Assembly (NCBI GenBank): GCA_030668045.1
Contig: DAOUUR010000161.1
Coordinates: forward strand, 1 to 6,118
From: a bacterium
GTDB taxonomy: Bacteria > Zixibacteria > MSB-5A5 > GN15 > FEB-12
Direction of reading: 5' to 3'
Length of the DNA: 6,118 nucleotides
The position numbers and the translations under genes are program-made. Of this stretch, positions 1 to 6,015 are shown one piece after another. Position 1 is the stretch's first letter. Each line of letters opens with the position of its first letter. A model generated the notes under the pieces. It was not told the origin of the DNA, made no database searches, and saw only the letters and a program-made list of their open reading frames with translations.

Positions 1-161
1 AGCCGGTTCTGGCCACCGTATGGGGGATTCTCTTTTTTGCAGAAGGTCTTACCATCGTGCAGGGGATAGGGGCGCTTGTCACCCTGACTGCGATCTATGT
101 CGGTTCAATCCGACGCAATAGGAACGACATGACCAGACAAAAAAAGGACGGCTCAAAATAA
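1..161 (+). CDS. EamA/DMT-superfamily membrane transporter, C-terminal fragment
   Basis: This is the 3' end of a gene entering from the left. The third plus frame is open from base 3 to a TAA at 159-161 and gives 52 residues. They begin PVLATVWGILFFAEGLTIVQ and continue with a second hydrophobic stretch (GIGALVTLTAIYVGS), then a basic tail (IRRNRNDMTRQKKDGSK). An acidic residue after a hydrophobic run (FFAEGLT), then a Q-x-x-G-A helix and a short positive cytoplasmic tail, is the typical ending of EamA-type drug/metabolite transporters (normally about 280-300 residues, ten helices), so the last two helices are probably what is seen. These proteins sit in the cytoplasmic membrane and export or import small metabolites; the substrate cannot be read from this piece. 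The gene converges on the aminotransferase gene, and its last codons overlap that gene's terminator. Family assignment is by recognition of the C-terminal pattern only. Confidence 0.72.
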   Translation, partial: PVLATVWGILFFAEGLTIVQGIGALVTLTAIYVGSIRRNRNDMTRQKKDGSK

Positions 162-169
162 ACCGTCCT
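139..169 (-). terminator. Intrinsic terminator of the minus-strand unit
   Basis: Read on the minus strand, a 7-bp perfect stem AGGACGG/CCGTCCT (163-169 with 145-151) closes an 11-nt loop and is followed at once by a run of T (complement of the A tract 139-145). This is a textbook rho-independent terminator, 26 nt beyond the aminotransferase stop codon. On the plus strand the same hairpin has no T run after it, so it should act in one direction only. Its 3' arm and loop lie within the last six codons and the stop of the convergent transporter gene. Confidence 0.85.
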
Positions 170-194
170 CAATACTGACGCGTTGTAAAACTAT

Positions 195-1475
195 CTAATC
201 AACCAGCACTTTTTCCAGCCGTTCGGCTATGTAGTCGGCGCCTTCTTTATCCAGAATCAATGGTGGTGATATGCGGATTGTGTGTCCATGACTGTCGTTG
301 CAAAGCAGCCCCAGATCAAGCAGCTTACGACAGTAATCCATGGCGTTTCCATTTTTCACTTCGATACCGATAAAGAGTCCGCGACCCCGCACTTCTTTGA
401 CATGCGATGAACGCGAAGCGATAGCGGCGATCTTCTTCTTGAGATATTCACCAATCCGGGCGGAATTTTCAATCAGTTTATCGTTGATCAGAACATCAAG
501 CGCGGCATTGGCGGCAATACAGGCCAGTGGATAGCCTCCGAAAGTCGAGCCATCCTTACCGGGCTGGAAGGCCAGGTCCATCATTTTGGAGTTGGTCACA
601 AAAGCCGAAAGCGGTACCAGTCCACCGGAGATCGCCTTGCCCAATATGATGCCGTCGGGGATGACGTTCTCATGTTCAAAGCAGAACATCTTGCCGGTGC
701 GGCCGAGACCGACCTGGATTTCATCAAAGAGCAGGAAGAGATCGTGTTGATCCGACAGATCGCGCAATCCCCCCAGGAAACCTTCCGGCGGGTAATACAT
801 ACCGCCTTCGCCCTGACCGGGTTCCACCAGAATGCCGCAGGTGTTGTCGTTGATCACACCCTTTACCGCCTCGATATCGCCATAGGGGACCGATACAAAT
901 CCCGGTGTCAGCGGACCGAATCCTTCCCTGTATTTTGGCGATGTCGAAAACGACACGATCGTGATCATCCGGCCATGGAAATTATTATTGAAGACGATAA
1001 TCTCCTGTTTGCCGTCGGGAATACCTTTCGCTTTGTAGCCGTAGTAGCGGGCCATCTTGATAGCGGTTTCGACCGACTCCACACCACCGTTTTTCGGCAG
1101 GACCTTGTTACCATTGTCGCCAAAACGGGGGCCCATCTGCGGGACGAGTGTCGCCAGCTTCTTGAGGAACATTCCCAGCGCATCGGTATAGACGACGTTG
1201 GAGATGACTGAGGCGTAACCACCCTGAAGGGCTTCCACCAGCGCTCCGACTATGGCCGGATGATGGTGTCCCTGATTGGCAGCGGAGTAGGCGGCCAGGC
1301 AGTCGAGATACTTCTTGCCGTCGGCCGTGTGCAGCCAGATCCCTTCGGTTTTCCGGACAACCAGTCCGAGACGTTCATAATGATGGGCGCCGTAGATCTG
1401 CTCAAAATCGAGTATGTCTTTGTCCGGAAGCGGTGAGAATCCGATATTCTGTCTGGTTGTGTTTACATTCGTCAT
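195..1475 (-). CDS. rocD: Class III PLP aminotransferase, ornithine aminotransferase-like
   Basis: A complete protein of 426 residues, close to the usual 400-430 of ornithine--2-oxo-acid aminotransferase. That enzyme moves the delta-amino group of ornithine to 2-oxoglutarate, giving glutamate semialdehyde/pyrroline-5-carboxylate and glutamate in the cytosol. Visible signatures are YGAHHYERL near residue 28, LDCLAAYSAANQGHHHP (Tyr63), VLPKNGGVES near 125, NNFHGR (Arg169), EPGQGEGG (Glu223), FDEIQVGLGRTG (PLP-ring Asp251), GKAISGG (Schiff-base Lys280), GSTFGGYPLAC near 309 and TIRISPPL (Arg401). The Tyr, Arg169, Glu223 and Arg401 equivalents are those that shape the ornithine site in characterised enzymes, which favours ornithine over acetylornithine or GABA. 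Small departures (EPGQGEGG for EPIQGEAG, GGYP for GGNP) leave some doubt, and a related omega-amino acid substrate is possible. An earlier in-frame ATG at 1487 overlaps the ribosome site, so 1475 is preferred. The gene is the last of the minus-strand unit and ends just before a strong terminator. Confidence 0.87.
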   Translation of the reverse strand: MTNVNTTRQNIGFSPLPDKDILDFEQIYGAHHYERLGLVVRKTEGIWLHTADGKKYLDCLAAYSAANQGHHHPAIVGALVEALQGGYASVISNVVYTDALGMFLKKLATLVPQMGPRFGDNGNKVLPKNGGVESVETAIKMARYYGYKAKGIPDGKQEIIVFNNNFHGRMITIVSFSTSPKYREGFGPLTPGFVSVPYGDIEAVKGVINDNTCGILVEPGQGEGGMYYPPEGFLGGLRDLSDQHDLFLLFDEIQVGLGRTGKMFCFEHENVIPDGIILGKAISGGLVPLSAFVTNSKMMDLAFQPGKDGSTFGGYPLACIAANAALDVLINDKLIENSARIGEYLKKKIAAIASRSSHVKEVRGRGLFIGIEVKNGNAMDYCRKLLDLGLLCNDSHGHTIRISPPLILDKEGADYIAERLEKVLVD

Positions 1476-1479
1476 GGCG

Positions 1480-1485
1480 CACCTC
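1480..1485 (-). promoter_or_regulatory. Ribosome binding site deciding the aminotransferase start
   Basis: On the minus strand GAGGTG lies 4 nt before the ATG at 1475. The alternative in-frame ATG at 1485-1487 shares bases with this motif and has no purine-rich element of its own upstream (the preceding bases read AACTCTTATAG). The same GAGGTG-N4-ATG arrangement precedes the large oxidoreductase gene, which supports choosing 1475. Confidence 0.75.
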
Positions 1486-1501
1486 ATCTATAAGAGTTTC
1501 T

Positions 1502-1519
1502 GACCACCCCTTTGTGGTC
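1502..1519. repeat. Short inverted repeat between large oxidoreductase and aminotransferase genes
   Basis: GACCAC and GTGGTC form a perfect 6-bp inverted repeat around a 6-base centre (CCCTTT on the plus strand). It lies 27 nt upstream of the aminotransferase start, inside the 98-nt gap after the large gene. No T run follows on either strand, so it is not a standard intrinsic terminator. It could be an RNA hairpin that protects or divides the transcript, or an operator for the aminotransferase gene. The sequence alone does not decide. Confidence 0.45.
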
Positions 1520-1573
1520 GGCACAATATAACTAATTTGTCAGCTAACAGCGAGTCACTTCTATCACCGTCGC

Positions 1574-4500
1574 CTATGTCCGGATCAGCTTCATCCGGTC
1601 GGCCATACGGGCGTCGATCTCCAAAACATCAGGCGCCTTGGCGCCTGTTACTGACACCGTGGTTGGATATTCGACGAACCGAGCCTTCTTCTCTGGTGTC
1701 GGCCAGGTGCCAATTTTCGGTAGCTTCAGGCCAATCTTGTTCTGCAGGAAATCAATCTCGCTGACAATCTCATCGAACGAATTGAAATTCATCTCATGTC
1801 CAGCCAGAGCCGAAAGCTTCGCTATCATCTCGACATTGCTCATACCTGTTCGCGGTTCACCAATCGGATCGGCAGCCTGTTTGGTTCCTGCCCAGTTAGT
1901 GAGGTGGCCTTCGGTCTCCAGATAACCGCAGAGCGGCAGGAAGACATCGGCCTTCTCAACCGTCTTGGTTCGGAACATATCAGCGACGACCAGGAAATCG
2001 AGACCATCGACAAACTGTCCAAACTGATTATCGGCAGCGGGGTTTTCACCGAGGATAACGGCAGCGCGAATCTTGTTCTGCGCCATCTTTTCGGAGAGAT
2101 TGAATTCGGAGCCATTGATCGTTCCGGCCAGATCAGTACGCCAGACGGTACCGACTTCTTTGAGGCCAGCGTCATCAATCGGAGCGAGACCGGGGAGGAG
2201 GCGACAGTCAAATCCGGCCAACTGACTGCCGGTATGATTGCTCTGACTCGAGGTGAGAGCGATGCCCGAATCTTCCGCACCGATCTTCCCAAGCAGGAGC
2301 ATCAGGGTGGTGAGGGCCTTAAGGTCACTATCGGCTCGGTCAATCCGGCTGTCTATGTTGAAAAACGCGACGATCTTTTTGTTACGATCAGAAAGCAGTT
2401 GGACAATTTTTTCCAGCCGTTCCGAGTGTACACCAGTGATCGAAGAACATTCGTTCAAGTCATGCTTAACCAAGTCGGATTTGATTTGATCGAAATTCTC
2501 GGTCTTGGCCTTGACATAGTCCTTGTCATACTTCTCAGTTCGGATTAACTCACCGATAATGCCATTGAGGAGAGTTGTCGCTGTGCCGCGACGGCAATCA
2601 GCCCAGACCGATGCGTGCTCCACCATATCAATTTCGGCGGAGTTGATGACAATAGCCTCGGCGCCGTGTCGCATGCGTCGTTTCATCTGCCACCCCAGAA
2701 CCGGATTCTCAGCGCAGGGGTTACCGCCTACGAAGAGATAGAGGTCGGCATTGGCCACATCCTGCTCGGTGGCGGTGGCGACAGTTGCGCCAATCATTTC
2801 ATCGGTAGCGTGATAGTCGGCGCCGTTGAGCATCCGATGGAACGACGTGATATTGTTGCTGCCCAGACCGGCTCTGGTCATACGCCCGGCCAGATAAAGC
2901 TCTTCGTTGGAAAGCTTTGGCGACGCGGAGACCATGACATGATCGGGACCATGTTTCTTGGTAGTACCGTTCAGGCCAGTTTTGATTGCCTCGAACGCTT
3001 CATCCCATGATGCCTCAGTCAGCTTGCCGTCCTTGCGGACCATCGGCTTGGTCAAACGTGAACCATCGAGATAGTGCTGATACCCGAACCGTCCTTTGAT
3101 GCATAGCTCGCCGCGATTAGGTCCGGCATTCGGTGGCGCACCGGTGACAAAAAAGAGGTCCGGCGTTTTCGACTCAACGGTAATGTTGCAGCCGACCGAG
3201 CAATAGTTGCAGACGTTATAGTTGGCATCCATCTTCCATGGTCCTATGCGGCGGAATTCCATTTTCTCAACAAGAGCGCCTGTGGGGCAGACATCAATAC
3301 AGTTGCCGCAGGAGACACACGTTGTTTCATGGAGAGGCTTATCAAGAGCTGGTTTGACGATTGTTCGGAATCCGCGATTAACAAACCCAAGCGCGGAGAC
3401 ATTGATAATTTCAGAACAGGTCGATACGCATCGTCCGCAACGGATGCATTTGTTGGAGTCGATCTTGATAAAGGGGTGACGGGTATCCACCATGAAGTTA
3501 GAATATTCACCGACAAACCGCGTTTGATCAACCCCGTACTCGGTACAATAGTCTTGGAGAGCACAGGAAAGACCAACGTCGCATCCGCACTCAGCACAAC
3601 GAATCGATTCTTCAAGCGCCTGCTTGGCGGTGAATCCGATTTCGACTTCACGGAAATTGCTTATACGATCGGCAACCTCAAGCTCCGGCATGTGATGGCG
3701 TTTGTTCTGGCTGCTATCGATATTGGGTAGATCTTCGGAAGTGATTTTATGGAAATTGTCGCGCTTGCTCTCAAATCGTGAGTTCAGTGGCTCGGTCACG
3801 GATGTGCGGATATAACGATCCACCGCTTTAGCCGCGATACGACCGGCGGCGATAGCATCGATAGCATCAGCCGGACCGGTTACAACATCACCACCGGCAA
3901 AGACACCCGGACGGTCGGTATGGAAAGTTTCCGGTTTGGCTTCGATTGTTTTCCAACGAGTGGTTTGTATTTTGCCGTCGTCAGCAACGCCATTAAGATC
4001 AGGCTCTTGCCCGATAGCGGAAATGATCCAGTCCGCCTCAAGTCGATACTCGGACCCTTCGATCTTTTCGGGGCGTCGTCGCCCGCTATCATCCGGTTCG
4101 CCCAGTTGCATACGAAGACACTCGATTGATTTCATCCGGCCATCTTCGGCGTGCACTTGTACCGGCGCGGCGAGAAACTCCATGTTGATGCCTTCGTCCT
4201 CGGCGGCCACGATTTCCATTTCGTTAGCTGGCATTTCCTTACGGGTACGGCGATAGAGAAGGATGACCTCGTCGGCGCCGAGACGTAGCGATGTCCGCGC
4301 TGCGTCGATAGCCGTGTTGCCACCACCGACGACAACAACGCGTCCCTTGATGTCCGGGTTGGTTTTCATCTCAACCTGTTGCAGGAACTCAACACCGGAA
4401 AGAACGCCGTCCACATCCTCGCCCTCGACTTGCATCGGTTTGCCAACCTGAGCGCCGAGTCCGACAAAGACAGCCTCGAAGCCCTTCTTAAACAAATCGT

Positions 4501-5311
4501 CCAGCGAGAAGTCACGGCCTAACATCTGGCCGGTTTTCAATTCGACACCGAGGTTCAGTATCCAGTTGATTTCTTTGTCGAGAACGTCCTTCGGCAGTCG
4601 GTATTCTGGAATGCCATACCGAAGCATCCCGCCCGGTTTGGGGAGCGCCTCAAAAATGGTAGGACGATATCCTTCGATTACCAGATAGTACGCGCAGGTC
4701 AGACCAGCCGGGCCGCCACCAATGATCGCCACACGGTGGCCGTTGTCGGGCTTGACATCCGGCTGCCACATCTCACCAATCATATCCTGGTCGGTGGCGT
4801 ACCGTTTGAGAAAGTCGATTCCAACCGGCGTGTCAGTAATGGCGCGTCGGCAGTTGATTTCGCACTTGCGAGTGCAGACACGACCGCACATCGATGGTAG
4901 CGGGTTTGTCTCTTTGATCAACGCGACCGCTTCGGTGAATTTGCCGAGATGAACCAGCGACATGTAGCCCTGGATATCAACGTCGGCCGGACAGCTCAGG
5001 CGGCAGGGACCAAAACAATCGGCGTAGTGATCCGACAGCAACAACTCAAGACACGTCTTGCGAGCCTTAAGAACTTTCTCTGACCGCGTCTGGATATTCA
5101 TTCCCTCGGCTACTTTTGTAGAACAGGCCGGGAAGAGTTTCTTCTGGCCCTCTGCTTCAACCACGCAGAGAAAGCAGGATCCAAAAGGTGGCAGCTTGGG
5201 GTCGTAGCAGAGAGTTGGTATCTGGTCAATTTTTTGATCGTGGCAGACCTGAAGGATCGTTTGAGTCGGGGAGGCCTGAACTTCTTTACCATTTATAGTC
5301 AGCTTAATCAT
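1574..5311 (-). CDS. NuoG/NfnB-like fusion: 2Fe-2S, GltD-type FAD/NADPH, ferredoxin and molybdopterin-oxidoreductase domains
   Basis: 1245 residues, no signal peptide or membrane segment, so cytosolic. Domains in order: 2Fe-2S plant/NuoG type, residues 1-78 (C35, C46, C49, C63); a His/Cys-rich 4Fe-4S and GltD N-terminal region, about 85-175 (H95, C99, C103, C107, C142, C146, C150, C154); a GltD/NfnB-type flavoprotein, about 190-500, with FAD motif IIGGGPAG (196-203), NADP motif VVGGGNTAIDAA with YRRTRKEMPA (353-362) and FAGGD (471-475); a Cys cluster at 572-589; two 4Fe-4S ferredoxin motifs (C622/625/628/632 and C665/668/671/675); and a molybdopterin-oxidoreductase domain, about 695-1150, with its own 4Fe-4S site (C701, C704, C708, C737 in LCIKGRFG). 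The last domain resembles NuoG and FdhA but has FHRMLNGADYH where formate dehydrogenases carry the catalytic Cys/Sec-His, and has no C-terminal dinucleotide-binding domain. Expected role, by inference: NADP(H)/ferredoxin electron transfer in a complex with the upstream NuoF-like subunit. The ATG at 5311 has GAGGTG 4 nt upstream and lies 8 nt after the neighbour's stop. A formate dehydrogenase label is likely in automatic annotation but is not well supported. Confidence 0.88.
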   Translation of the reverse strand: MIKLTINGKEVQASPTQTILQVCHDQKIDQIPTLCYDPKLPPFGSCFLCVVEAEGQKKLFPACSTKVAEGMNIQTRSEKVLKARKTCLELLLSDHYADCFGPCRLSCPADVDIQGYMSLVHLGKFTEAVALIKETNPLPSMCGRVCTRKCEINCRRAITDTPVGIDFLKRYATDQDMIGEMWQPDVKPDNGHRVAIIGGGPAGLTCAYYLVIEGYRPTIFEALPKPGGMLRYGIPEYRLPKDVLDKEINWILNLGVELKTGQMLGRDFSLDDLFKKGFEAVFVGLGAQVGKPMQVEGEDVDGVLSGVEFLQQVEMKTNPDIKGRVVVVGGGNTAIDAARTSLRLGADEVILLYRRTRKEMPANEMEIVAAEDEGINMEFLAAPVQVHAEDGRMKSIECLRMQLGEPDDSGRRRPEKIEGSEYRLEADWIISAIGQEPDLNGVADDGKIQTTRWKTIEAKPETFHTDRPGVFAGGDVVTGPADAIDAIAAGRIAAKAVDRYIRTSVTEPLNSRFESKRDNFHKITSEDLPNIDSSQNKRHHMPELEVADRISNFREVEIGFTAKQALEESIRCAECGCDVGLSCALQDYCTEYGVDQTRFVGEYSNFMVDTRHPFIKIDSNKCIRCGRCVSTCSEIINVSALGFVNRGFRTIVKPALDKPLHETTCVSCGNCIDVCPTGALVEKMEFRRIGPWKMDANYNVCNYCSVGCNITVESKTPDLFFVTGAPPNAGPNRGELCIKGRFGYQHYLDGSRLTKPMVRKDGKLTEASWDEAFEAIKTGLNGTTKKHGPDHVMVSASPKLSNEELYLAGRMTRAGLGSNNITSFHRMLNGADYHATDEMIGATVATATEQDVANADLYLFVGGNPCAENPVLGWQMKRRMRHGAEAIVINSAEIDMVEHASVWADCRRGTATTLLNGIIGELIRTEKYDKDYVKAKTENFDQIKSDLVKHDLNECSSITGVHSERLEKIVQLLSDRNKKIVAFFNIDSRIDRADSDLKALTTLMLLLGKIGAEDSGIALTSSQSNHTGSQLAGFDCRLLPGLAPIDDAGLKEVGTVWRTDLAGTINGSEFNLSEKMAQNKIRAAVILGENPAADNQFGQFVDGLDFLVVADMFRTKTVEKADVFLPLCGYLETEGHLTNWAGTKQAADPIGEPRTGMSNVEMIAKLSALAGHEMNFNSFDEIVSEIDFLQNKIGLKLPKIGTWPTPEKKARFVEYPTTVSVTGAKAPDVLEIDARMADRMKLIRT

Positions 5312-5315
5312 GATT

Positions 5316-5321
5316 CACCTC
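5316..5321 (-). promoter_or_regulatory. Ribosome binding site overlapping the upstream stop codon
   Basis: GAGGTG on the minus strand, 4 nt before the ATG of the large fusion gene. The TGA stop of the NuoF-like gene (5320-5322) shares its last two bases with this motif. Ribosomes ending on the first gene would uncover or reuse the site, which argues for translational coupling and matched amounts of the two subunits. Confidence 0.75.
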
Positions 5322-6015
5322 AATCCTTATCCACAGAATCAAAGTGGCAGACGGTGAAGCATTTTCCGCACTTGATGCAAGCGTCTTGATCAATGAAGTG
5401 CAGCTCCTTTCGTTCCCCGGTGATAGCGTCGGTCGGGCAAGCTTTGGCACAGACAGTACAGCCGGTGCAGTTTTCATTGATTGTATAGGTCAGCAACGTT
5501 TCGCAGACATGGGCCGGACACTTCTTATCTTTGATATGGGCTACATACTCGTTGCGGAAATGTTTCAAGGTCGTCAGCACCGGGTTGGGAGCCGACTGAC
5601 CTAGTCCACACAACGACGCGGAGCAAATCTGGTTACCTAACTCTTCAAGGTTGTCCAAATCTTCCATCGTACCGTCGCCAACGGTAATGCGCTGGAGTAT
5701 CTCCAGCATCCGCTTGGTGCCGATCCGGCAGAAGGTACACTTGCCGCACGATTCATCCTGCGTGAAACTCAGGAAGAACTTGGCTACATCGACCATGCAG
5801 GTCGTATCGTCCATCACGATCAGGCCGCCGGAACCCATGATCGCTCCGGTCTTGTTGATCTGCTGGTAATCGATCTGAATGTCGCACATGGCTGCGGGGA
5901 TACATCCGCCGGAAGGACCGCCCATCTGAACGGCTTTGAATTGGCGGTCGTCGATTATTCCGCCGCAGACATCGAAGATGATCGAGTTGATAGTAATCCC
6001 CATCGGGACCTCAAC
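5320..6015 (-). CDS. NuoF/HydB-like NAD(H)-FMN flavoprotein subunit, C-terminal part only
   Basis: About 231 residues of the C-terminal part of a NuoF/HoxF/HydB/HndC-type subunit, a family usually 550-620 residues long. The visible part starts at VEVPMG (end of the SLBB region) and continues with QMGGPSGGCIP, the MGSGGLIVMD segment, then ESCGKCTFCRIGTKRML with SLCGLGQSAPNP, which hold the four cysteines of the N3-type 4Fe-4S cluster. The tail adds KKCPAHVC and two ferredoxin motifs (CTGCTVCAKACP and CIKCGKCFTVC), an extension seen in HydB/HndC-type subunits of soluble, often electron-bifurcating complexes and absent from respiratory NuoF. The N-terminal NAD/FMN Rossmann-like domain is not in the window. 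The frame stays open to the window edge, but upstream of about 6015 NuoF similarity stops and the bases encode an RND pump on the other strand; the apparent GTG start at 6108 is not credible. It ends 8 nt before the large fusion gene, to which it is probably coupled. Confidence 0.85.
   Translation of the reverse strand, partial: VEVPMGITINSIIFDVCGGIIDDRQFKAVQMGGPSGGCIPAAMCDIQIDYQQINKTGAIMGSGGLIVMDDTTCMVDVAKFFLSFTQDESCGKCTFCRIGTKRMLEILQRITVGDGTMEDLDNLEELGNQICSASLCGLGQSAPNPVLTTLKHFRNEYVAHIKDKKCPAHVCETLLTYTINENCTGCTVCAKACPTDAITGERKELHFIDQDACIKCGKCFTVCHFDSVDKD

Noticed and set aside
672..1211. Plus-strand open frame of 179 codons opposite the aminotransferase gene
   Set aside because: It is a mirror of a well-supported coding frame and has no recognisable family pattern. 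The same applies to plus-strand frames at 1796-2548, 2615-3010 and 3329-3730 opposite the large oxidoreductase gene.
1476..1487. Upstream ATG at 1487 as the aminotransferase start
   Set aside because: It overlaps the GAGGTG ribosome site of the downstream ATG and has no purine-rich element of its own.
1538..1549. Near-palindrome TGTCAGCTAACA as an operator
   Set aside because: Only 5 of 6 base pairs match per half, it has a common AGCT core and it occurs once, so chance is a sufficient explanation.
1525..1560. Sigma70-like promoter for the aminotransferase gene on the minus strand
   Set aside because: TATATT is a fair -10, but no TTGACA-like box lies 16-18 nt upstream. CTGACA is only 7 nt away.
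3780..4790. Calling the flavoprotein part a glutamate synthase small subunit (GltD)
   Set aside because: The FAD and NADPH motifs are GltD-like, but the domain is embedded in a larger iron-sulfur chain and no glutamate synthase large subunit is nearby. The NfnB-type reading fits the context better.
1574..5311. Calling the large protein a formate dehydrogenase alpha subunit
   Set aside because: Overall similarity of the C-terminal half is to the NuoG/FdhA fold, but the Cys/Sec-His catalytic motif and the fourth cofactor domain are not seen, so the substrate is left open.
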